Assembly: GCA_026645575.1 (NCBI GenBank)
Contig: JAPKMW010000135.1
Span: 1 to 25,178, forward strand
DNA length: 25,178 nucleotides
Direction: 5' to 3'
DNA from: Caldilineaceae bacterium
GTDB taxonomy: Bacteria > Chloroflexota > Anaerolineae > Caldilineales > Caldilineaceae
Part shown: one piece after another, positions 1 to 6,135 of the stretch
Numbering within the stretch: position 1 is the first letter of the stretch
How the letters are laid out: every line of letters begins with the position of its first letter
Notes under the pieces: model-generated
Told to the model about the DNA's origin: nothing
Databases searched by the model: none
Seen by the model: the letters and a program-made list of their open reading frames with translations, nothing else
Translations under genes and position numbers: made by a program

Positions 1-566
1 TCCAGCGGGATGTGATGGTAGTGGTTGAAGTAGACCACCTGCGCCTGGATACGTGGCCCGTATTGCACGGGTTGACTGACTGCATCGGGAAAGCTGGCCT
101 TGTTGAGCAAACCGCACTGTGGACATTGCTTGATCTCAGCACAATGTTCGGTCACCAACAACCGTACTTCAGGCAGATCAAACACCTGGCGTCGCTCATA
201 CCCCTCACTGACGACATCCGCTAACTCACGTTGGCACTCTTGACAGCAGCTGACCGTATGAATTTGGCGCACATCGGGGTTACTTACCGCTTTGAGCGTG
301 TGACCTTCGTGTCCTTTTTGACCGCCCACCGCACGTCCACTGGCTTGGCGCAGGCTTTTCGCTTTCCCTTTGCCATACCCATCACTCGACGGTGGTTTGC
401 TACTGTTTTTGCTGTTCTTCGACAGCTGATCTTCCAAGCTTTGCACTCGGCTTTCGAGTAGGCGAATCACGCCCACCAATTGCTCAAACGCAGCAACTAC
501 TGGCTCTTCACCAGCGTGATAGAGTTTGCGTATTTCGTCGCTGCTTGGCAACTGGAGCTTTTCCAT
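1..566 (-). CDS. IS66-family transposase, N-terminal part (runs off left edge)
   Basis: Reading the reverse complement from the ATG at 564-566 gives an open frame of about 188 codons to the window edge, starting MEKLQLPSSDEIRK. A coiled-coil-like segment (LESRVQSLEDQLSKNS) leads into SKNSKNSSKPPSSDG, the hallmark N-terminal block of IS66 transposases. A cysteine zinc-binding region follows (SCCQECQREL, then KQCPQCGLL), as in the family's zinc-finger domain, and the visible end (QAQVVYFNHYHHIPL) enters the conserved core region. The DDE catalytic part lies outside the window. The protein would carry out cut-and-paste DNA transposition. The gene points away from the ABC permeases, so the element's left end should fall between 567 and about 696. 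Family assignment is firm; whether the element is intact cannot be seen. Confidence 0.9.
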   Translation of the reverse strand, partial: MEKLQLPSSDEIRKLYHAGEEPVVAAFEQLVGVIRLLESRVQSLEDQLSKNSKNSSKPPSSDGYGKGKAKSLRQASGRAVGGQKGHEGHTLKAVSNPDVRQIHTVSCCQECQRELADVVSEGYERRQVFDLPEVRLLVTEHCAEIKQCPQCGLLNKASFPDAVSQPVQYGPRIQAQVVYFNHYHHIPL

Positions 567-660
567 TCTCTTATTCTCTCGCCTTTTTGTTTGTTTTTTA
601 CTTGTTTTTTGTTGTTTCTTTGTTTCAATTAGGTTGTCGTTCTATGCCTGAATAGTTACA
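567..660 (-). mobile_element. Probable left end of the IS66-type element
   Basis: Between the transposase start and the next gene lies a T-rich, non-coding stretch. Read on the minus strand, 641-660 is TGTAACTATTCAGGCATAGA. I recall IS66-like elements of the single-ORF type having termini of the GTAACTATTCAG kind, so the boundary is placed near 659-660. The opposite terminus and the 8-bp target duplication expected for this family are not in the window, so the boundary is tentative. Confidence 0.4.
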
Positions 661-696
661 ATCTTTTTAGAGTTCTTGTAAAAATAGGGGACAATC

Positions 697-1563
697 ATGA
701 GTGCAGCAACAGCAACATTAGTGCAACGCTCGTTCCGCTCCGAGTTGCGCGCCCTGGGCATGATGGCGCGCAAGGAATGGACGATCTTTCGCCGCTATCC
801 CACCTGGATCTTTGGCTTTGTCGTTTGGCCAATCATCTTCCCCTTGGGATCGATCTTTACGGCGCGGGCCTTAAGTGGTCCCGATCAAGCGTCCTTGCCG
901 GCCTTTGCTGCGCTGGCTGGAACGACAGACTATGTGGCCTACATTGTGGTCGGCTTGACTATGTACATGTGGCTCAATGTCTCCTTGTGGGATGTCGGTT
1001 TTCAGTTACGCAGCGAGCAGATGCGCGGCACGCTGGAGTCGAACTGGCTCTGTCCGGTCTGGCGCTATTCGATTCTGCTAGGGCCAAGCTTGACCAAGTT
1101 GCTCGTTTCGCTGGCCTTTATGCTGATTGCCGTGTTGGAATATGGGCTGATTGTGGGTGACTGGCTGGTGGGCAGCAATCTCTGGTTGGTGTTGCTCATC
1201 ATGGTGCTGGTCCTTCCGTCGATCTATGGCATTGCCATCACCTTTGGCAGCCTGGTGTTGCGGGTGCAAGAAGCGCATACGATGGTCTTTCTGGTGCGCG
1301 GCGCCTTTATGATCTTCACCGGCGTCTCCTACCCGCTGGCGGTGCTACCGGATTGGATGCAGACAGTGGCGGCCTGCCTCCCCCTGACCTACGCCGTTCA
1401 TGCCATCCGCGCTGTCACCCTCAGCGGTGCCACCCTGGCTGAGATCCGCCACGATTTGACGATGTTGGCTTTGTTTGCCATTGGTCTTTCCTTGCTGGGC
1501 TATTGGCTCTTTTCCTTTACCGAACGGCGGGCGCGCCGGAGTGGCTCTTTGGCCAAATATTAA
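697..1563 (+). CDS. ABC-2 type transporter permease (first of a pair)
   Basis: 288 aa integral membrane protein with about six hydrophobic segments, fitting the ABC-2 membrane family that exports drugs, lipids, polysaccharides or antimicrobial compounds. After a cytoplasmic N-terminus with MARKEWTIFRRYP, the family-typical core includes DYVAYIVVGLTMYMWLNV, an LRSEQMRGTLESNW coupling-helix region, and a hydrophobic C-terminal half ending in a basic tail (ERRARRSG). The ATG at 697 is the natural start; the upstream sequence AGGGGACAATC gives a Shine-Dalgarno match. The next gene encodes a paralogue 53 bp downstream, so the two probably form a heterodimeric channel. No ATP-binding subunit is present; the gene immediately upstream is the IS66 element. 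Substrate cannot be inferred. Confidence 0.85.
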   Translation: MSAATATLVQRSFRSELRALGMMARKEWTIFRRYPTWIFGFVVWPIIFPLGSIFTARALSGPDQASLPAFAALAGTTDYVAYIVVGLTMYMWLNVSLWDVGFQLRSEQMRGTLESNWLCPVWRYSILLGPSLTKLLVSLAFMLIAVLEYGLIVGDWLVGSNLWLVLLIMVLVLPSIYGIAITFGSLVLRVQEAHTMVFLVRGAFMIFTGVSYPLAVLPDWMQTVAACLPLTYAVHAIRAVTLSGATLAEIRHDLTMLALFAIGLSLLGYWLFSFTERRARRSGSLAKY

Positions 1564-1615
1564 CCGCCATGAATGCCGTGGGTCAGTGAAGAGTAAGGCA
1601 AGAAACGAGAGGTCT

Positions 1616-2449
1616 ATGAAGATCACCTGGCAATCCTATCTGCGGGCCGTGTGGGCCATTGCATGGAAGAACTGGTTGCACTTTATCCGTTACCCGCTCA
1701 ATGCCCTTTTTAACGTAGTGCAGCCGTTGATGTGGTTGACGCCGATTTACTTTTTGGGTCAAAGTTTCAAAACGGCGGCGGGCAATGTCGGTTTTGCGGG
1801 CTATACCGGCACTGGCGATTATATGTCCTTTATTCTCGTCGGCTCGGTCCTTTCCAGCTATATCGGGTCGGTCTTCTGGGGGATTGGCTTTGCCTTGAAG
1901 CGGGAGATGGACGAAGGGGTGATGGAGAGCAACTGGCTAACGCCGGTGCCGCGCTTTGCGTTTCTGGTGGGGCAGACGATTGCCAACTTGATTACGACGA
2001 CGATTACCAATATCGGTATTTTACTCGTTGGCTGGTGGCTCTTTGGCTTTACTGTCACCGGCAGTTTGTGGCAAGCGTTGGCGGTCGTGTTGCCCTTGCT
2101 GCTGGCGCTCTATGGTTTTGGCTTTGCCTTTGCTGCCGTGGTGCTGCTGGTGCGCGATGCCAATATGTTGGTGGATGTCTGCGACTTTTTGGTCTCGATC
2201 TTTTCAGGGGGCCAGTTTCCGGTGCAAGCGCTGCCGGCCTTTCTCTTGCCCATCGCGCTGGCATTGCCGCTCACCTATGGCTTTGATCTGGTACGCGGGC
2301 TGTTGATCGGTAGCCGGACGCTTCTCGCCATTCCCTATGAAATTGTCATTTTACTGCTCTTTATGGTAATCACCGTGCCGGGCGGCTATTTCGTTTTCCG
2401 CCGGGTAGAGCGGAGAGTGAAACGGTTGGGGACGTTGGGGATGCACTGA
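1616..2449 (+). CDS. ABC-2 type transporter permease (second of a pair)
   Basis: 277 aa, six hydrophobic segments, clearly paralogous to the preceding permease: both share a GDY/TDY-x-ILVG block followed by a cytoplasmic loop with an (M/T)ESNWL motif (here REMDEGVMESNWLTPVPRFA). The start at 1616 is preferred over upstream in-frame codons because the protein then begins MKITWQSYLRAVWAIAWKNW, matching the length and N-terminus of the first permease, and because AACGAGAGGT precedes it as a ribosome site. The C-terminus is basic (FRRVERRVKRLG). It is probably translated with the upstream permease as one transport unit that needs an ATPase encoded elsewhere. The gene ends 33 bp from the convergent response regulator, with a short octamer repeat array between. 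Confidence 0.85.
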   Translation: MKITWQSYLRAVWAIAWKNWLHFIRYPLNALFNVVQPLMWLTPIYFLGQSFKTAAGNVGFAGYTGTGDYMSFILVGSVLSSYIGSVFWGIGFALKREMDEGVMESNWLTPVPRFAFLVGQTIANLITTTITNIGILLVGWWLFGFTVTGSLWQALAVVLPLLLALYGFGFAFAAVVLLVRDANMLVDVCDFLVSIFSGGQFPVQALPAFLLPIALALPLTYGFDLVRGLLIGSRTLLAIPYEIVILLLFMVITVPGGYFVFRRVERRVKRLGTLGMH

Positions 2450-2452
2450 GGC

Positions 2453-2476
2453 GTGACAAGATGACAAGATGACAAG
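2453..2476. repeat. Octamer tandem array (RTGACAAG), three units
   Basis: Three head-to-tail octamers, GTGACAAG, ATGACAAG, ATGACAAG, fill most of the 33-bp space between the convergent permease and response regulator genes. The same octamer family recurs at 17246-17281 and 17417-17456. Confidence 0.85.
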
Positions 2477-2482
2477 ATGAGG

Positions 2483-3142
2483 TCAGGAGGAAAGCCAACC
2501 CCGTTGGGCGGCGAGGGCGATGGCAGCGGCGCGGGAATCGACGCCAAGTTTGTTGTAGATGCTCGCCAGGTGGGCTTTGACAGTGCGTTCGCTGATCTGC
2601 AAGCGGAGCGCGATCTCTTTGCTGCGCTCCCCCTGTGCGACGGCCTGTAGCACTTCCTGTTCACGGTCGGTGAGGGCCAGCCCTGAGTCAACCGCTTTGG
2701 TGGACTTGGGATCGGCGGCTGGCCGTTGGTTTAAGACGCGGGCTAGCACTTCGGGTTTGAGCAGCACTTCGCCACGGGCGGCGGCGCGCAGGGTGGCAAA
2801 GAGGGTCTGGCGATTGGTGTCTTTGAGCAGATAGCCGCTGGCGCCGGCCCGCAACCCGCGCATCATCAGATCATCTTCGTTATAGGTCGTCAAGATCACC
2901 AATGCCACCGTCGGCCAGTGGGTGCGAATCTGATCGATGGCGGTCAGGCCATCCATCCCTGGCATCCGCAGATCCATTAATACTACCTGGGGTTGCAACT
3001 CGCCGGTCAATTGTACGGCTGCCGCACCATCGGCGGCTTCGCCCACCACACAAAAATCCGCTTCCGTTTCCAGAATCAGGCGCAACCCATCACGCACCAC
3101 CTCATGGTCATCGGCGATCAGCACGCGAATCGGTTCAGCCAT
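2483..3142 (-). CDS. NarL/FixJ-family response regulator (LuxR-type HTH)
   Basis: 219 aa DNA-binding response regulator. The receiver domain occupies about residues 4-122: acidic pair DD at 11-12, phosphoacceptor D57 in VVLMDLRMPGMDG, the conserved threonines in VILTTYN and K107 in YLLKDT. A LuxR-type helix-turn-helix occupies about 156-215 (LTDREQEVLQAVAQG, then SERTVKAHLASIYNKLGV). The start MAEPIRVLIADD at 3142 is chosen over a codon 18 bp upstream because receiver domains of this family begin only a few residues before the first strand. It overlaps the end of the kinase gene by 8 bp, indicating translational coupling with its partner. It probably controls its own operon and perhaps the nearby transporter; targets cannot be proven from sequence. 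Confidence 0.93.
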   Translation of the reverse strand: MAEPIRVLIADDHEVVRDGLRLILETEADFCVVGEAADGAAAVQLTGELQPQVVLMDLRMPGMDGLTAIDQIRTHWPTVALVILTTYNEDDLMMRGLRAGASGYLLKDTNRQTLFATLRAAARGEVLLKPEVLARVLNQRPAADPKSTKAVDSGLALTDREQEVLQAVAQGERSKEIALRLQISERTVKAHLASIYNKLGVDSRAAAIALAAQRGWLSS

Positions 3143-4427
3143 TGGCCCACCCCCCGGCAAGCGTTTTATGGTCGCTTGCGATTGGCGCCGACAGCGGTAA
3201 ACGGAGCGTCAGTGTTGTACCTGTGCCCGGTGTACTGACAATGGCGAGCGCGCCGCCGACCAGTTGCGCCCGTTCGCACAGCCCAAGCAACCCATAGTGA
3301 CCATTGCCACGGGTGGCCGTTGCCGGGTCAAAACCAACGCCGTCATCGCGCACGGTCAGGGTGATATTTTGCCCCTCCCGGCATAGCGTCAGCCAGACCT
3401 GACGCGCCTGGGCATGACGGGCAATATTGGTCAGCCCTTCACCAGCGGTGCGCAAGATGGTCTCCTGTAACGCCGGCGCGAGATTGTCGGGGACGTGCAA
3501 TTCAGGGTAGCAGGGCAAGCCGGTCGTCTCGCCAAACCGCGTGATCTCCGCACGTAGGCTGTTATTGAGATCACGCAGAAAATTGCCGTCCCGCAGATCA
3601 TCAATTGCACGGCGGGCCTCGGCCAGGGTACGTCGGGCGCGCGGCATGGCCTGGCCGATGATCGTCTGTGCTCGCGCCGTGTTGCCCCGTTCCAGGTGTG
3701 ATTCAACCGCCTCCAACTGTAAGAGCAAGCCGGCCAACCCCTGCGCCAGGGTGTCGTGCAGCTCCCGCGCCATGCGCTGACGTTCGGCGGCCAAGGTTAG
3801 ATCCTCGACATGCGCAGCATAGGCGGCCAGTTGTTGGTTGGCCGCTTCTAGCGCCGCCAGCAATCCCTGCGCTTCCTGGCGGGCGTGGGTCTGGCGGAGA
3901 TAGAGGTAGACCAGGGCCATCAAAAAAGCGGTCATCGGCAACGTCACCAGCAGAAAGCCAACCAGCGCAGCCCAGCCCCAGAAGAAGAGATGATCCACCA
4001 CAATGATCCCTAACACGATGGCTGCGACGGCAATGGCCGGCTTGAGTTGCCCGTCAAACAGGCCGACCAGTTGCGCCGCCAGCGAGGCATAGAGAAAGAG
4101 AGTGATCGGCTGGGTGGTATCGCGCGTCACCACGACAATGGCAAAGATGAGTGTCGCCTGGAGCAAGGCATAACCAAAGAGCCACCCCAAGCGGCGCGGC
4201 AGACGGTGCGCCAGTAGATAGAGCGCGCCATGCAACACAAACAGCGCGGTGATGAGCAAAAAGTCCGGTAGCGCCCGCAACGCCGGTGTGCTATAGAGCA
4301 GCCAGCCATAAATCGATTCCGGCACGAGCAACATCAACCCATAGAGCCAGCGTTCATCAGACCGTGGTATGGTGTGCAACGTGAGCGAACTGATCGATTG
4401 GCGGGTGGTTGGTAGCTGATTATTCAT
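3135..4427 (-). CDS. Membrane histidine kinase, NarX/DesK (HisKA_3) type
   Basis: 430 aa sensor kinase. Residues about 26-175 hold roughly six hydrophobic segments with short loops, as in DesK/LiaS-like sensors that perceive membrane or envelope state. A coiled linker (about 180-215) leads to the HisKA_3 dimerisation domain with the H-box RQRMARELHDTLAQG (H224 phosphoacceptor). The HATPase_c domain contains the N box (TAGEGLTNIARHAQA, N334), G1 box (VRDDGVGFD) and G2-like GHYGLLGLCERA. The start MNNQLPTT at 4427 is chosen; an in-frame codon 45 bp upstream lies inside the putative promoter. There is no convincing Shine-Dalgarno, and a -10-like TACAAT lies only about 9 bp upstream, so the message may be nearly leaderless. 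It phosphorylates the overlapping response regulator. Confidence 0.93.
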   Translation of the reverse strand: MNNQLPTTRQSISSLTLHTIPRSDERWLYGLMLLVPESIYGWLLYSTPALRALPDFLLITALFVLHGALYLLAHRLPRRLGWLFGYALLQATLIFAIVVVTRDTTQPITLFLYASLAAQLVGLFDGQLKPAIAVAAIVLGIIVVDHLFFWGWAALVGFLLVTLPMTAFLMALVYLYLRQTHARQEAQGLLAALEAANQQLAAYAAHVEDLTLAAERQRMARELHDTLAQGLAGLLLQLEAVESHLERGNTARAQTIIGQAMPRARRTLAEARRAIDDLRDGNFLRDLNNSLRAEITRFGETTGLPCYPELHVPDNLAPALQETILRTAGEGLTNIARHAQARQVWLTLCREGQNITLTVRDDGVGFDPATATRGNGHYGLLGLCERAQLVGGALAIVSTPGTGTTLTLRLPLSAPIASDHKTLAGGWANG

Positions 4428-4435
4428 AGTGTCCC

Positions 4436-4464
4436 ATTGTAGCACCGGCCGTGTGGCTGCACAA
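4436..4464 (-). promoter_or_regulatory. Candidate promoter of the two-component operon
   Basis: On the minus strand a TACAAT -10 element (4436-4441) preceded by TGC (an extended -10) sits 17 nt from a weak -35 TTGTGC (4459-4464). The predicted start would be about 4429, two bases before the kinase ATG at 4427, implying a leaderless or almost leaderless transcript. Prediction only. Confidence 0.4.
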
Positions 4465-4470
4465 TGTCCC

Positions 4471-4493
4471 AACGGACAGTGTACGAACGGACA
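4471..4493. promoter_or_regulatory. Direct repeat AACGGACA x2, candidate operator
   Basis: Two perfect AACGGACA copies (4471-4478 and 4486-4493) are spaced 15 bp apart, start to start. They lie immediately upstream of the kinase -35 element in the region shared with the divergent DinB-like gene. The position suits binding of the encoded LuxR-type regulator for autoregulation; this is inference. Confidence 0.4.
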
Positions 4494-4598
4494 CCCCGGT
4501 CAATGGCCAAAGGGACGATGGCAACTGGGGTGGAGGCTGGTATGCTTGGCTCCGTCCGCAAGCTCAGTAGATTCATTGTGAAACAGAAAGGAAGAAGA

Positions 4599-5060
4599 AT
4601 GCAAGACCAATTTACCGCCCTCAACAATGAGATCATCGCCTTTGTCGAGCGTTGCCCCGCTACCCTTTGGCGTACCCGCTGCGCCAATGATGGCCGCACA
4701 GTTGCCGTCGTTGCCCACCACATTGCCGCATCACACGAGCCGGTGATGCAACTGGTGCAACTGGTCGCCGATGGACAGCCGCTGCCCACACTCTCCTATG
4801 AGCTATTCGACGCCATGAATGCGCAACATGCACAAGGAGCGGCGAATTGTACCCAACCAGACGTAATCGCGCTGTTGCGGGACAAGGGTCAATCCGTTGC
4901 AACTGCATTACGCCAATTGCACCCTGATCAGTTGGCACGCACTGCCCATATCTCGTTTGCCAACGCCACCATGCGCGCGCAGGATGTGATCGATCAGATT
5001 CTGATCGGCCACGCCCGCCATCATTTTGCCAACATGCAAGCGACAAGCGCTGTGGCATAG
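4599..5060 (+). CDS. DinB-like / maleylpyruvate isomerase-like four-helix protein
   Basis: 153 aa soluble helical protein. It carries the DinB-superfamily metal-site pattern: a histidine cluster in helix 2 (VVAHHIAASHEP, residues 38-48) and HARHH near the C-terminus (138-142). These are spaced as expected for the three-His metal site of DinB/YfiT/mycothiol-dependent enzymes, and the length is typical. The start at 4599 follows AAAGGAAGAAGA, a good ribosome site; upstream in-frame codons would add about 45 residues with no family counterpart. Members act as thiol-dependent transferases or isomerases, but the specific reaction cannot be read here. It is divergent from the two-component operon and is followed closely by small membrane protein genes. 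Confidence 0.75.
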   Translation: MQDQFTALNNEIIAFVERCPATLWRTRCANDGRTVAVVAHHIAASHEPVMQLVQLVADGQPLPTLSYELFDAMNAQHAQGAANCTQPDVIALLRDKGQSVATALRQLHPDQLARTAHISFANATMRAQDVIDQILIGHARHHFANMQATSAVA

Positions 5061-5082
5061 TCTACCGTAAAGCGAGGCATAG

Positions 5083-5364
5083 ATGAATTTGATTGACTTT
5101 TTGATTGGCGCGACCTTGATGAATGCCATGCCCCACTATGTGCTGGGCATTTGGCAAGGACGGATGTTTAGCGCCTTTGGTTTTGGCAACCGGCAGAACC
5201 TGCTCTACGGGCTGTGCAATGTTACAGCCTCGGTTGCGCTCTTTCTGTATACCTATGGCCCAAACGGGTTCGCCCAAAACGCAATGTACAGCGGCGCGCT
5301 GACCTTGCTCGTTATCTATCTGCTGACTGGGCAATTTTGGTATAAGTTGTTTCGACAAAACTAA
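5083..5364 (+). CDS. Small membrane protein, three hydrophobic segments
   Basis: 93 aa. Not assigned to a named family by eye. Hydrophobic stretches lie at about residues 2-18, 40-58 and 68-85, with an amphipathic, glycine- and asparagine-rich loop between the first two (GRMFSAFGFGNRQN). The start at 5083 has GCGAGG a few bases upstream and lies 22 bp after the DinB-like gene, so the two are probably co-transcribed. Codon use and GC look like the neighbours, which supports a real gene. A palindromic repeat follows within 15 bp. Function unknown. Confidence 0.7.
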   Translation: MNLIDFLIGATLMNAMPHYVLGIWQGRMFSAFGFGNRQNLLYGLCNVTASVALFLYTYGPNGFAQNAMYSGALTLLVIYLLTGQFWYKLFRQN

Positions 5365-5374
5365 GTCCCTATGT

Positions 5375-5433
5375 CGCTCCTAACCGGTCCATGACCAGCG
5401 ACCGGAACGCCGGTCACGGACCGGCTAGGAGCG
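5375..5433. repeat. Palindromic interspersed repeat, copy 1
   Basis: Arms at 5376-5396 and 5412-5432 pair at 19 of 21 positions around a ~15-nt loop. The left arm begins GCTCCTAACCGGTCC and the right arm ends GGACCGGCTAGGAGC. The right half matches copies at 20692-20750 and 22042-22069. It lies between two same-strand genes; it could also fold in RNA as a processing or attenuation hairpin, but there is no U-tract. Confidence 0.85.
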
Positions 5434-5466
5434 GGCAGAATCGTTATAAAATAACTGGAGAAAATC

Positions 5467-5892
5467 ATGACCAACATCAATACAACAACGGTAAACGGCG
5501 CCGCCGATCAACTACTGCGCGGTGTGTTACAAGCGAACATGATCTTTAGTGGCCTGATTGGTCTCCTACTGGCAGCAGCGGCGACGCCCCTTAGTCCGTG
5601 GCTCGGTGTGTCGGCGACGTGGCCTTTGGTTGTCATTGGCATTGGATTGCTCAGCTTTGCCTTTTTGCTTTTCCAGATTGCCCGACAAAGCCCAATCGAT
5701 CTACGCCAGGCTAACATCATTTTCTGGCTGGATGTGGCCTGGGTGGTCGGCAGCGCCCTGCTGCTCTTCACCGGCTGGGTTTCGTTGACAAACGCCGGGT
5801 GGTGGGCTGTGCTGCTGGTGGCGGATGTCGTGGCGCTCTTTGCCATTCTGGAATTTGTGGGCATGAGGAGAATACACACATGGCAGTCATAG
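5467..5892 (+). CDS. Small polytopic membrane protein, four TM
   Basis: 141 aa with four predicted membrane segments (about residues 24-44, 53-73, 83-105 and 112-131) and a polar N-terminus rich in Asn and Thr. The start at 5467 is preceded by TGGAGAAAATC, a clear ribosome site. A DLRQANIIFWLDVAWV block in the middle is the most distinctive part. I do not recognise a named family. The stop codon lies inside the next small gene (overlap 5880-5892), so translation of the two is probably coupled. Function unknown; likely a bacterial inner-membrane protein. Confidence 0.75.
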   Translation: MTNINTTTVNGAADQLLRGVLQANMIFSGLIGLLLAAAATPLSPWLGVSATWPLVVIGIGLLSFAFLLFQIARQSPIDLRQANIIFWLDVAWVVGSALLLFTGWVSLTNAGWWAVLLVADVVALFAILEFVGMRRIHTWQS

Positions 5893-6023
5893 ATCCTGCC
5901 GTTTCACCTGTTCCCAGTGCGCCAATCCAGCCGTACCGCTCGGCTCTTTGGCGTTGGCGGCCGTGGATGACGGTTAGTTTGGTGGCAGTAGTGCTACTGT
6001 TGATGGGAGCCGGCACTACCTAA
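5880..6023 (+). CDS. 47-aa single-span membrane peptide
   Basis: Begins MAVIDPAVSPVPSAP and ends with a single hydrophobic helix (WMTVSLVAVVLLLMGAG). The ATG at 5880 has GAGGAG about 9 bp upstream, within the end of the preceding gene, and overlaps that gene by 13 bp, so coupled translation is likely. A longer frame starting upstream at 5799 would lack this ribosome site. A proline-rich N-terminus plus one helix suggests a small membrane-anchored partner of the upstream four-TM protein; this is inference. Confidence 0.55.
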   Translation: MAVIDPAVSPVPSAPIQPYRSALWRWRPWMTVSLVAVVLLLMGAGTT

Positions 6024-6043
6024 ACCATTCGTTCAAGGCAGTA

Positions 6044-6085
6044 CAGAACATCCGGGAAACGGCAAAGCTTCCCGTATGTTCTGTG
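6044..6085. terminator. Hairpin between convergent genes, possible bidirectional terminator
   Basis: Arms ACAGAACATCCGGGAA (6044-6059) and its near-perfect complement (6070-6085, 15 of 16 pairs) flank a 10-nt loop. It sits between the end of the small membrane genes and the end of the convergent protease gene. There is no T-run on either side, so it may instead be an mRNA-stabilising or transposon-relic palindrome. Confidence 0.5.
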
Positions 6086-6135
6086 AGTGCAGTCAGGTTG
6101 AAGGTGGTAGGTAAACAGCGCTGTAAAAATCTGTG

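Noticed and set aside
2453..2476. CRISPR-like array from the short tandem repeats
   Set aside because: Units are 8 bp, directly adjacent with no spacers, and no cas gene is present.
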